From positions 124,001 through 188,000 of the forward strand of contig NZ_JADJNN010000038.1 in assembly GCF_016714285.1 (NCBI RefSeq): a stretch of 64,000 nucleotides of DNA. The letters are read 5' to 3'. Of the stretch, positions 43,271 through 52,980 are shown one piece after another. The stretch's first letter is position 1, and each line of letters starts with the position of its first letter. Under the pieces are notes generated by a model. That model saw only the letters and a list, made by a program, of their open reading frames with translations. It was not told the origin of the DNA and did not search any database. Position numbers and translations under genes: made by a program. Source of the DNA: Nannocystis sp. GTDB lineage: Bacteria; Myxococcota_A; Polyangia; Nannocystales; Nannocystaceae.

Positions 43271-43365
43271 GCGCGCGCCTGCGCCCTGATCGGCGCCCTG
43301 ATTGGCCACTTGATCGCCATGGGCCGATATGCGCACATCTACGCTGTGGCGCCGCCGTCCGCCTC

Positions 43366-44793
43366 ATGACCTCTCCGCTGCAACGACTGAGGGACGCCAT
43401 GCTCTGGGGCGTGCCCTACGCGGGCACGCCCAGCCTGGCCGCCCGCATCATGCTGACCAACCAGGTCTACCTGATGGTCCTCGGCTTCGCCTTGCTCTAC
43501 GCGGTCATCTGGGCCGCGCTCGGCCAGATGCGCGAGAGCCTGCTCGCGCTGCCCTTCGCCCTCGGCTTCCTCGGCGGCATGACCTGCAACCGCCTCGGCT
43601 GGTACAACCTCGCCCGCATCGGCCTGGTGGTCAGCTGCGGCGTCTGCCTGGCCGTGTTCGCCTCGCTGTTCGGGCGTGACTCGGGCATCCAGCTGGTCCT
43701 GTTCCCGATCGTCGGCTTCCCGCTGATCTGCTTCGAGCCCGGCGAGCGCCGCCAGCTGTGGGCCTGCAGCGCCTTCATCGTGCTCACCTACCTCGGCCTC
43801 GAGCTCAGCCAGTACCAGCTGGTCCCGCCGAGCTCGGTCGACCCCGCCATCCAGCGCTCGATCTACCTCACCGTGGTGCTCACCACCTTCCTGCTCACCC
43901 TGCTGCCGCTGCGCCTGTTCTACCTCGCCTCCGGCCGCGCCGAGCAGCGCCTCACCCTGTCCAACGCCGAGCTGCAGCGGGTCAACGACCAGCTGAACCG
44001 CGCCCGCGACGAGGCCGTGCACGCCAACCAGGCCAAGAGCCTGTTCCTCGCCAACATGAGCCACGAGCTGCGCACCCCGCTCAACGCGATCATCGGCTAC
44101 AGCGAGCTCATCCGCGAGGAGCTCGAGGAGTCCGGCGTCCTCGAGGCCAGCGTCGACCTCGAGAAGATCCGCGGCGCCGGCAAGTACCTGCTCAACATCG
44201 TCAGCGACGTCCTCGACCTCTCCAAGATCGAGGCCGGTCGCGTCGACATGTTCTGGGAGACCTTCGCCATCAGCGACCTGGTCGAGGACGTCGCCGCGTG
44301 GATCCGTCCGGCCGCCGACAAGACCCGCAATCGCCTCGAGGTCACCTACCTCCGCGACGGTTCGCTCGGCAACTTCAGCGCCGACAAGACCCGCCTGCGC
44401 CAGGCGCTCGTCAACCTGCTCAACAACGCCTGCAAGTTCACCGAGGGCGGCGTGGTCCGCCTGGCCGTCAGCCGCGAGCACACCGCCGACGCCGAGTGGA
44501 TCGTCTTCAAGGTCACCGACACCGGCATCGGCATGACCCCCGAGGTCGTCCGCGAGCTGTTCCAGCCGTTCACCCGCGGCGACCTCGAGAGCATGCGCAA
44601 GTACGAGGGCACCGGCCTCGGCCTCGCCATCAGCCGCCGCCTGTGCCGCATGATGGGCGGCGACATCACCGTCGAGAGCACCCCCGGCAAGGGCTCCACC
44701 TTCACCGCCCGCATCCCCGCCCACGCCGTCCGCCCCGAGGACTCGATGAGCGAGCCCACCGCCGCCGGCGACACCTTCCCCCGCGGGTACTGA
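43366..44793 (+). CDS. Membrane-bound sensor histidine kinase
   Basis: A 475-residue kinase with about six N-terminal membrane segments (residues 25-185), a short coiled-coil, a HisKA domain with the phosphorylated His in SHELRTPLNAIIGYSEL, and a HATPase_c domain whose N-box (NLLNNACKF), G1-box (VTDTGIGM) and G2-box (GTGLGLAISRRLC) are complete. There is no linked response regulator, as is common for orphan kinases in myxobacteria. It follows the terpene cyclase by 95 bases. The signal is unknown; the membrane sensor lacks a recognisable periplasmic domain. Confidence 0.92.
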   Translation: MTSPLQRLRDAMLWGVPYAGTPSLAARIMLTNQVYLMVLGFALLYAVIWAALGQMRESLLALPFALGFLGGMTCNRLGWYNLARIGLVVSCGVCLAVFASLFGRDSGIQLVLFPIVGFPLICFEPGERRQLWACSAFIVLTYLGLELSQYQLVPPSSVDPAIQRSIYLTVVLTTFLLTLLPLRLFYLASGRAEQRLTLSNAELQRVNDQLNRARDEAVHANQAKSLFLANMSHELRTPLNAIIGYSELIREELEESGVLEASVDLEKIRGAGKYLLNIVSDVLDLSKIEAGRVDMFWETFAISDLVEDVAAWIRPAADKTRNRLEVTYLRDGSLGNFSADKTRLRQALVNLLNNACKFTEGGVVRLAVSREHTADAEWIVFKVTDTGIGMTPEVVRELFQPFTRGDLESMRKYEGTGLGLAISRRLCRMMGGDITVESTPGKGSTFTARIPAHAVRPEDSMSEPTAAGDTFPRGY

Positions 44794-44815
44794 GCCAGCC
44801 TCCGTACCCCGGGCG

Positions 44816-45796
44816 GTGGAGCCAATACCCCGTAAACGTCGCGTTGCGAGCCAAGTTAAAAAAGCCGGAAGGCCGCCGCCCCCGCGGGGCATCCATCCGC
44901 TCGCCGTGTTCGCCCTCCCCGCAGACCCGCTGCTCTTGATCGCGCCCGGGAAGCGCGGGCGAAGCTCCAACAAGTACGCCCTCGAGCTCGACGGTCGCCC
45001 CTGCGGCTGGCTCACCGACCTCTCGGGGGCCACCGCCGGCGGCGAGCTCGGCTCCCCCACCGGCCGCTACGAGGAGCTGGCGCTCCGCTGCTGGCCCGCC
45101 ATGCCGCGGGCCTTCTTCCAGTGGGTCCTGCGATCCTTCGCCCCCCAGCCCGAGGCCAGCGACGGCCTGTTGGTCCTCGCCGACGACAGCGACCGCGAGC
45201 TCAGCCGCCTGCGCTGGCTCGGCGGCGTCGTCACCGAGTTCGCCACCACCGCCGTCGACGTCTCCGCCAGCGAGGCCGCCAAGCTGTCGCTCAAGTTCAG
45301 CCCGCGCCTGTCCCAGCGCGGCGAGCAGCTCGGCCCGCAGCTCGCGCCCGCCGTCGTCGAGACCCGCCGCCCGCTCCCGGTCGCGATGCCCAAGCTCGAG
45401 ATCGACGGCCTCGAGGAGCTGTGCTGCCACATCAAGCGCATCGAGGGTTTGGTGGTCCGCCAGAAGGTCCGCCGCGTCCCCGGCGAGCACGCCGTCCTGC
45501 TCGAGCGCGAGGCCCAGGGGATCTACACGAGCCCCCTCGTCCTCACCCTCCCCGAGCCCAAGGGCCAGGGCTTTCGCCGCTGGCTCGAGGCCTGCGAGGC
45601 CGGCAAGAGCAACGGCCGCACCGCCACGCTCGTGCTCGGCAGCCCCGCCGTCGGCTTCACCGTGGCGCTCCACGGCGTGCGTCCGGTCCGCATCGACGAC
45701 CTCGCCGCCAGCGACAGCAATGACCCTCGCCGTCGCGACCTGCGCGTCGAGCTCCGGACCCGCGACATCGCCTTCGCGCTGGCGCCCGGCAAGTGA
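44816..45796 (+). CDS. Protein with two phage tail-tube (gp19)-like domains
   Basis: Not a confidently recognised family, but the sequence shows the same pattern twice: an opening (LELDGRPCGWLTDLSG at about residue 57; LEIDGLEELCCHIKRIEG at 195), a W/L-rich middle and a closing segment with the tail-tube signature of an ...AVDVSASEAAKLSLKF type near residue 150 and GVRPVRIDDLAASDSNDPRRRDLRVELR near residue 300. This is what the T4 gp19-like tail-tube/contractile-injection proteins look like. No other phage gene is nearby. The start is uncertain: GTG at 44816 or GTG at 44906. Confidence 0.5.
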   Translation: MEPIPRKRRVASQVKKAGRPPPPRGIHPLAVFALPADPLLLIAPGKRGRSSNKYALELDGRPCGWLTDLSGATAGGELGSPTGRYEELALRCWPAMPRAFFQWVLRSFAPQPEASDGLLVLADDSDRELSRLRWLGGVVTEFATTAVDVSASEAAKLSLKFSPRLSQRGEQLGPQLAPAVVETRRPLPVAMPKLEIDGLEELCCHIKRIEGLVVRQKVRRVPGEHAVLLEREAQGIYTSPLVLTLPEPKGQGFRRWLEACEAGKSNGRTATLVLGSPAVGFTVALHGVRPVRIDDLAASDSNDPRRRDLRVELRTRDIAFALAPGK

Positions 45797-45815
45797 GCCG
45801 CGGCACACTCCGCGC

Positions 45816-48101
45816 GTGCAGCTCAACCCCGAACAACAGGCGGCCGTCGAGCACCGCGGCTCGCCGTTGCTGGTCCTCGCCGGCGCGGGCACCGGCAAGA
45901 CGCGGGTGATCACCCACCGCGTCGCCGCGCTGCTCGAGCAGGGCGTGCCCGCCTGGCGGATCCTCGCCGTCACCTTCACCAACAAGGCCGCCGGCGAGAT
46001 GCGCGAGCGCATCCATCAGATGTGCAGCGCCGTCCCCGAGGCCGACCGCCTGTGGGTCGGCACCTTCCACTCGATCTGCGCCCGCATCCTCCGCCGCTAC
46101 GGCGAGGCCGTCGGCCTGTCCCGCAACTTCGTCATCTACGACACCGACGACCAGACGCGCATCATGAAGCGCGTCCTCAAGGAGCTCAACATCGACGACC
46201 GCCAGCTCTCGCCGCGCGCCGTCCTCACCCACCTCGACCGCGCCAAGAACCGCGGCCTCCCGATCGCCCGCCTCGAGCAGCTCGGCCTCGACGAACCCGT
46301 CGGCTCGCTCAGCAAGAAGGCCGGCCTGCGCTACCAGCAGCTGGTCCGCGCCGCCGACGCGGCCGACTTCGGCGACCTCATCGTCCTCGCCGTCGAGCTG
46401 CTCGCGCAAGCGGGGCAGGGGGCCCCTGGCGCCCAGCTGGCCGACCTCGACCCCGCGATCGGCCTCAAGCGCCGCTTCCTCCACGTCGTCGTCGACGAGT
46501 ACCAGGACACCAACCCCGTGCAGGCCCGCCTGATCGAGCTGCTCTCCGAGCGCGCCGAGCTGGTGGTGGTCGGCGACGACGACCAGGCCATCTACGGCTG
46601 GCGCGGCGCCGACGTGGCCCAGATCCTCGAGTTCCCGCAGCACCACCCCGGCTGCAAGCTCATCCGCCTCGAGCAGAATTACCGCAGCACCGGCCACATC
46701 CTCACCTGCGCCGACGCGATCATCCGCCGCAACAGCGGCCGCCTCGGCAAGACCCTGTGGAGCGAGCTCGGCGACGGCGCGCTCGTCAAGGTGCGCCAGC
46801 TGCAGGACGAGCACCACGAGGCCCGCGTCGTCGTCGAGCAGGTCCTCGACGGCATCGCCGAGGACATCCCGCCGCACGAGATCGCCGTCTTCTACCGCAC
46901 CCACGCCCAGTCGCGCGTGATCGAGGAGGCGCTCACCAGCAACGCGATCCGCTACGCCGTCTACGGCGGCCTCAGCTTCTTCGAGCGCAAGGAGATCCGC
47001 GACCTGCTCGCCTATCTCCGCCTGCTCACCAACCCCGGCAGCGACGTCGACTTCGAGCGCATCGTCAACGTCCCCGCCCGCAAGATCGGCGACACCACCG
47101 TCGGTCAGCTCAAGGGCCACGCCCTGGAGCGCGGCATCTCGCTGATGGCCGCGCTCGCCGAGCTCGACCAGACCGGCCTCTCGCGCGCCGCCTGCTCCCG
47201 CCTCTCCGGCTTCGCCGAGCTCATGCAGCGCCTCGCCGTGATCCACGCCGCCGGGGCCCCGCTCGGGGAGCTCGCCACCGCCGTGCTCGACGAGAGCGGC
47301 TACCGCATCGCCCTCGCCACCGAACAGACCGAGGAGTCCCAGACTCGGCTCGAGAACCTGCAGGAATTCGTCGGCGCCCTCGCCGAGTTCTCCGAGGACA
47401 ACCCCGAGCAGACCCTCGCCGACTACCTCGAGCAGGTCAGCCTCGCCAGCGACAGCGACGACAAGCACGACCAGGCCCGCAGCGTCCGCCTGATGACGAT
47501 CCACAGCGCCAAGGGCCTCGAGTTCACCCGCGTCATCCTCACCGGCATGGAGGAGGGCGTGTTCCCCCACGGCCGCTCGCTGCAGGACCCCGCGCAGATG
47601 GAGGAGGAGCGCCGCCTCGCCTACGTCGCCGTGACCCGCGCCCGCCGCGACCTCCTCATCACCCACGCCGCTCGCCGCACCCTCTACGGCCAGACCCAGG
47701 TCAACGACCCGTCCCGCTTCCTCCGCGACCTCCCGGCCACCGCCAGCGACCGCGGTGGCCGACGCCCCACTTCCGGGCTGAGCCACGCCCCTCCGCCCGA
47801 GCCCACGTGGAACAGCGACATCGTCTACGACCTCGGCGAGGAGCGTGAGACGACCCCGTCGCGCCGCGTCGCCGCCTCCCCGCAATATCCCCAGCAGCCG
47901 CAACGCGGCACCCCGCAGCGCCGCCGCCCCGCCGCCCACGACGACGGCGTCCCGCTGTTCATCGGCATGCACTTTCGCCACCAGAAATTCGGCGCCGGCG
48001 AGCTGGTCGGCTGGGACGGCCACGGCGCCGACCTCAAGCTGCAGCTGCGCTTCTCGGGCAAGGTGATGACGATCCTCGCGCGCTTCTGCGAGCCGCTGTG
48101 A
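45816..48101 (+). CDS. UvrD/PcrA-type ATP-dependent DNA helicase
   Basis: A 761-residue superfamily 1 helicase. Walker A LAGAGTGKTRVI is at residues 21-32, motif II is VVVDEYQDTN, motif III is GDDDQAIYGWRGAD, followed by the motif IV YRTHAQSRVIEEAL, motif V TIHSAKGLEFTRV and motif VI VAVTRARRDL. The C-terminus (HQKFGAGELVGWDGHG...) is the RNA-polymerase-binding Tudor-like tail of PcrA. It unwinds DNA in excision repair and plasmid/phage replication. The GTG at 45816 was chosen because the PcrA family starts at MxLNPEQ; the longer frame upstream overlaps the gp19-like gene. Confidence 0.95.
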   Translation: MQLNPEQQAAVEHRGSPLLVLAGAGTGKTRVITHRVAALLEQGVPAWRILAVTFTNKAAGEMRERIHQMCSAVPEADRLWVGTFHSICARILRRYGEAVGLSRNFVIYDTDDQTRIMKRVLKELNIDDRQLSPRAVLTHLDRAKNRGLPIARLEQLGLDEPVGSLSKKAGLRYQQLVRAADAADFGDLIVLAVELLAQAGQGAPGAQLADLDPAIGLKRRFLHVVVDEYQDTNPVQARLIELLSERAELVVVGDDDQAIYGWRGADVAQILEFPQHHPGCKLIRLEQNYRSTGHILTCADAIIRRNSGRLGKTLWSELGDGALVKVRQLQDEHHEARVVVEQVLDGIAEDIPPHEIAVFYRTHAQSRVIEEALTSNAIRYAVYGGLSFFERKEIRDLLAYLRLLTNPGSDVDFERIVNVPARKIGDTTVGQLKGHALERGISLMAALAELDQTGLSRAACSRLSGFAELMQRLAVIHAAGAPLGELATAVLDESGYRIALATEQTEESQTRLENLQEFVGALAEFSEDNPEQTLADYLEQVSLASDSDDKHDQARSVRLMTIHSAKGLEFTRVILTGMEEGVFPHGRSLQDPAQMEEERRLAYVAVTRARRDLLITHAARRTLYGQTQVNDPSRFLRDLPATASDRGGRRPTSGLSHAPPPEPTWNSDIVYDLGEERETTPSRRVAASPQYPQQPQRGTPQRRRPAAHDDGVPLFIGMHFRHQKFGAGELVGWDGHGADLKLQLRFSGKVMTILARFCEPL

Positions 48102-48237
48102 TCGCCGCGACCCTCGCCACGCACCGCGTCCACGTCGCCCGCACCACGTCCGCGTCGCCCGCATTGTCCGTGTCGCCGGCAATGTCCGCGTCGCTGATGC
48201 TGGCCGACGCAGGCGCCTGTGTTACCGTGCCCGCGCC

Positions 48238-48615
48238 ATGCATCGCCTCCTCGTCCCGGCCCTGTTCGCCTCCCTCCTGGCCCTCGCCTGTGACAAGGGC
48301 GCACCGCCGCCCGGCTCCGGCTCCGGCGTCACCGGCGGCGCCGGCCCTGGCACCAGCCCTGGCACCCCCAGCACCCCCAACGACCCACCACCCACGGACC
48401 CGCCGCCCGTCAACCCGCCCGGCGGCCCCGCCTGCGGCGAGAAGACCTGCGCCGCCGACGAGGAGTGCATCTCCTACTACGGCGTCGCCGGCCCCGCCGG
48501 CCCCAAGTTCCAGGAGTGCGGCATCCGCTGCAAGCCCGGCTCCGGCAGCGGTGGCTGCCCCGCTGGCAAGTCCTGCACGACCATCGCCGACGGCCCCGGC
48601 TCGGTCTGCCGCTGA
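48238..48615 (+). CDS. Small Cys-rich lipoprotein
   Basis: A 125-residue secreted lipoprotein: signal peptide to lipobox LALAC, a Gly/Pro/Ser linker of about 50 residues and a C-terminal module with six or more cysteines (CGEKTCAADEECISYY, CGIRCKPGSG, CPAGKSC, VCR). The spacer before it (48102-48237) is a repeat region with 18-base units such as TGTCCGTGTCGCCGGCAA. An extended -10-like TGTTACCGT sits 10-14 bases upstream of the ATG. It resembles many myxobacterial outer-surface lipoproteins; function unknown. Confidence 0.75.
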   Translation: MHRLLVPALFASLLALACDKGAPPPGSGSGVTGGAGPGTSPGTPSTPNDPPPTDPPPVNPPGGPACGEKTCAADEECISYYGVAGPAGPKFQECGIRCKPGSGSGGCPAGKSCTTIADGPGSVCR

Positions 48616-48735
48616 CGGCCGTCGCGCCGCGGCCCTGCCGCATTCGGCCGGATTCAGCCGTATTCGGTCGTGGGCGGCCGCCACTTCGCCGTATTCGGCC
48701 ACGCGCCAATTCGCTACTCTGGCCGAACGCCCGCC

Positions 48736-49695
48736 ATGAAGCCCCACGCCCTGCTCGCCCTCGCCTTCGCCGCCCTCACCGCCTGCAACGACGGCCCCGA
48801 CAAGGGCACGAGCAGCAGCACCACCACCAGCGGCGGCGCCTGGGCGGTCGGTGAGCGCGGCGCGATGGTCCGCCTCGACCCCTCCGGCGAGGTCGCCTAC
48901 TACCCGATCGATCTCGGCGACGACCTGCGAGCGATCGCCTGCCGCGGTGCCGCCCAGGCCGTGGTCGTCGGCGCCGCCGGGGTCGTGCTCACCACCCGCG
49001 ACGCCGGCGCCTCCTGGCAGCACATCGACATCGGCGGCGCCGCCGAGCTGCGAGCCGTCGCGCTCTCCGAGGGCCACGTCGGCTACATCGTCGGCGACGG
49101 CGTCGCCCTGCGCTCCCTCGACGACAGCCGCAGCTGGGAGCCGCTCGCCTTCGCCGCCCACGATTGGAGCGCCGTCGCGACCACCGCGACCGGCACCACC
49201 GCGCTGCTGACCACCGCCGCCGGGCAGATCTTCCGCCTCGAGGACACCACCCTGACCGAGGTCCACCGCGGCGACGGCAGCCTGCTCACCGGCGTCGCCG
49301 TCACACCGGACGGCCTGCACGCCGTCGCCGTCGGCCAGTCCGGCCTGCTCCTGCGCAGCGACGACGCCGGCCTCACCTGGCACGCCGAGCTCCCGGCCAC
49401 CACCCGTGACCTCCACGCCGTCCGCATCGCCAGCGACGCCAGCCTGGTCCTCGCGGTCGGCCAGGCCGGCGCAGTCGTCCGCATCGGCCAGGACGACACC
49501 GCGGTGAGCGAGCTCCTCGACCCCGCCCTCTCGCTACGCGCGCTCCACCTGTCGCAGACCCACGGCCACGCCGTCGGCGACGACGGCGTCATGTTCACGA
49601 CCCACGACCAGGGCCGCAGCTGGGAGCCGATCGCCCTCGGCCTCGAACACGACCTGCTCGGCCTCGACGACCTCCACGGCGAGCCCCACCTGTGA
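48736..49695 (+). CDS. Lipoprotein with YCF48/BNR-type beta-propeller
   Basis: A 319-residue protein. The signal peptide ends in the lipobox LTAC. The rest is a propeller of short repeats with the photosynthesis-assembly (YCF48)/BNR pattern: GVVLTTRDAGASWQHIDIG, GVALRSLDDSRSWEPLAFA, GLLLRSDDAGLTWHAELP and GVMFTTHDQGRSWEPIALG. Such propellers bind ligands or proteins outside the cytoplasm; no enzyme role is implied. Its TGA overlaps the GTG start of the amidohydrolase gene, so the two form an operon. The spacer before it holds GTATTCGGCC-like 12-base repeats. Confidence 0.8.
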   Translation: MKPHALLALAFAALTACNDGPDKGTSSSTTTSGGAWAVGERGAMVRLDPSGEVAYYPIDLGDDLRAIACRGAAQAVVVGAAGVVLTTRDAGASWQHIDIGGAAELRAVALSEGHVGYIVGDGVALRSLDDSRSWEPLAFAAHDWSAVATTATGTTALLTTAAGQIFRLEDTTLTEVHRGDGSLLTGVAVTPDGLHAVAVGQSGLLLRSDDAGLTWHAELPATTRDLHAVRIASDASLVLAVGQAGAVVRIGQDDTAVSELLDPALSLRALHLSQTHGHAVGDDGVMFTTHDQGRSWEPIALGLEHDLLGLDDLHGEPHL

Positions 49696-51386
49696 GCACC
49701 CGCCGCGCGCTGCTCCGCCTGCTCGCCGGCAGCGGCGCGTTCGCGGCCTGCCGACCTGACCTTTCGGACCTGCCCTCCGGGACAGATCGCTGGCGCCCCT
49801 ACGCCGCCGGCCTCGCCGACCTCCTGGTCGTCGGCGGCACGATCTGGACCATGGACCCCGATCGCCCCGAGGTCACCGCCCTCGCCGCCCGCGACGGCCG
49901 CGTCATCGCGATCGGCGAGCCCGGCGACCTGATCCACCTGCACAGCCCACGCACCCGCGTCCTCGACCTCGGCGGCGGCCTCGCGGTCCCCGGCCTCACC
50001 GACGCCCACGCCCACCTCATCGGCCTCGGCGCCGTGCTCGAGGAGGTCGACCTCCGCGGCGCCACGTCGATCGACGAGGTCGTCGCCCGCGTCCAGCGCT
50101 CCGCCCCGCCGGACGGCTGGGTGCTCGGCCGCGGCTGGGACCAGAACCTCTGGCCCGGCGCCGCGATGCCCACCCACGACCCCCTGAGCGCCGCCTTCCC
50201 CGACCGCCCGGTGTGGCTGCGCCGCGTCGACGGCCACGCCGGCTGGGCCAACCGCGCCGCCCTCACCGCCGCCGGCATCACCGCCAGCACCACCGCCCCC
50301 CAGGGCGGCGAGCTCCCGCTGCAGGGCGGCCCCCGCGGACGCGAACCCACCGGCCTGCTCGTCGACACCGCGATGGACCTCATCCCGGTCCCCCGCCCCG
50401 ACCGCGACGCCCTCCGCCGCCGCGTCCTCGCGGCCCAGGCCCGCGTGCTCCCGCTCGGCCTCACCGGCGTGCACGAGATGGGCGTCAGCCAGGACGGCGA
50501 CGCCACCCTCCGCGCCCTCGCGGCCGCCGGCGAGCTGCAGCTGCGCCTCACCGCCTACGCCGACGAAGATTGGTTCGTCCGCCAGCTCCAATTCAACCTG
50601 CCCAAAAGGCCAGGTCACGATCCGCGCTACACCCTGGTCGGCGTCAAGCTCTACGTCGACGGCGCCCTCGGCAGCCGCGGCGCCGCCCTGCTCGCGCCTT
50701 ACGACGACCGCCCCGGCCACCGCGGCGCCCTCCAGCACACCCCCGCGCAGCTGCGCTCGCTCGTGCAGCTGGCGACCCGCAGCGGCTGGCAGGTCGCCGC
50801 CCACGCGATCGGCGACCGGGCGATCCGCGAGCTGCTGGACACGCTCACGACGCTGCCCCGCCAGGCCGACCCGCGCCTTCGGGTCGAGCACGCGCAGATC
50901 GTCGACCTCGCCGACATCCCCCGCTTCGCCCAGCTCGGCGCCGTCGCCAGCATGCAGCCCACCCACGCCACCAGCGACATGCCCTGGGTCCCCGCCCGCA
51001 TCGGCAGCGCCCGCCTCCCCGGCGCCTACGCCTGGCGCAGATTTCTCGACGCGGGGGTCCCCCTCGCGCTCGGCAGCGACTTCCCGGTCGAGCTGCCAAA
51101 CCCCACCCACGGCCTCCACGCCGCCATCACCCGCCAGGACGCCCACGGCCAACCCCGCGGCGGCTGGCTCCCCGACCAGCGCCTCAGCCTGTGGCAGGCC
51201 GTCGCCGGCTTCACCACGGGCGCTGCCTTCGCCGCCCGCCAGGAAGATTGGCGCGGCCGCCTCACCCCCGGCATGGCCGCCGACCTCACCTGCTTCCGCG
51301 ACGACCTCCGCGAACTCGCCCCACTCGCCATCCGCGACGCCCCCGTCCTGGCGACGGTCATCGCCGGCCGCGTCGTGTGGGAGTGA
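49692..51386 (+). CDS. Amidohydrolase family protein (YtcJ-like)
   Basis: A 564-residue metal-dependent hydrolase of the amidohydrolase_3 group. Metal ligands are seen in DAHAHL (residues about 101), KLYVDGALGSRGA, the histidine of AAHAIGDRAI, EHAQI and the aspartate of LGSDFPVE. The N-terminus has a signal-like or Tat-like stretch (STRRALLRLLAGSGAFAAC), suggesting export, possibly as a lipoprotein. Substrates of this group are usually N-acyl or urea-like compounds; none is known here. It overlaps the upstream propeller gene. A palindrome (49770-49785) interrupts the N-terminal region in frame. Confidence 0.88.
   Translation: MSTRRALLRLLAGSGAFAACRPDLSDLPSGTDRWRPYAAGLADLLVVGGTIWTMDPDRPEVTALAARDGRVIAIGEPGDLIHLHSPRTRVLDLGGGLAVPGLTDAHAHLIGLGAVLEEVDLRGATSIDEVVARVQRSAPPDGWVLGRGWDQNLWPGAAMPTHDPLSAAFPDRPVWLRRVDGHAGWANRAALTAAGITASTTAPQGGELPLQGGPRGREPTGLLVDTAMDLIPVPRPDRDALRRRVLAAQARVLPLGLTGVHEMGVSQDGDATLRALAAAGELQLRLTAYADEDWFVRQLQFNLPKRPGHDPRYTLVGVKLYVDGALGSRGAALLAPYDDRPGHRGALQHTPAQLRSLVQLATRSGWQVAAHAIGDRAIRELLDTLTTLPRQADPRLRVEHAQIVDLADIPRFAQLGAVASMQPTHATSDMPWVPARIGSARLPGAYAWRRFLDAGVPLALGSDFPVELPNPTHGLHAAITRQDAHGQPRGGWLPDQRLSLWQAVAGFTTGAAFAARQEDWRGRLTPGMAADLTCFRDDLRELAPLAIRDAPVLATVIAGRVVWE
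49770..49785. repeat. Palindrome copy CTGCCCTCCGGGACAG in the amidohydrolase gene
   Basis: Imperfect arms around CTCC, read in frame as LPSGTD at about residue 27, in the linker after the signal peptide. Confidence 0.75.
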
Positions 51387-51397
51387 CCGATGGTCAC
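51383..51397. other. Short hairpin at the amidohydrolase stop codon
   Basis: GTGACC-GAT-GGTCAC forms a six-base stem whose first arm contains the stop codon. The 155-base spacer that follows also has repeats of CCTCGCCGCGCTCG; no gene is seen in it. Confidence 0.4.
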
Positions 51398-51541
51398 CAC
51401 ACCACGCCGCGCTCGCTTGCGGCTTGGTCACCCGGGCCTCGCCGCGCTCGTACCACGACCTCGCCGCGCTCGCTGGCGGCTGCCTGCCGGGACCGATGGT
51501 GTTCCGCCGCCCAGCATGGTCCACTGACGCTCATCTGAGCT

Positions 51542-52915
<1,374 letters not shown>

Positions 52916-52980
52916 GCGACGAGCTCGCGGCGCGCAAGCCCGTGACGGACGCCGCCGGTTCGCGCGACACTCACCCCCAC

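Noticed and set aside
48102..48237. A small gene in the repeat-rich spacer after pcrA
   Set aside because: Open frames there are built from 15-18-base TGTCCG(C/T)GTCGCC repeats without a ribosome binding site; it reads as a repeat region.
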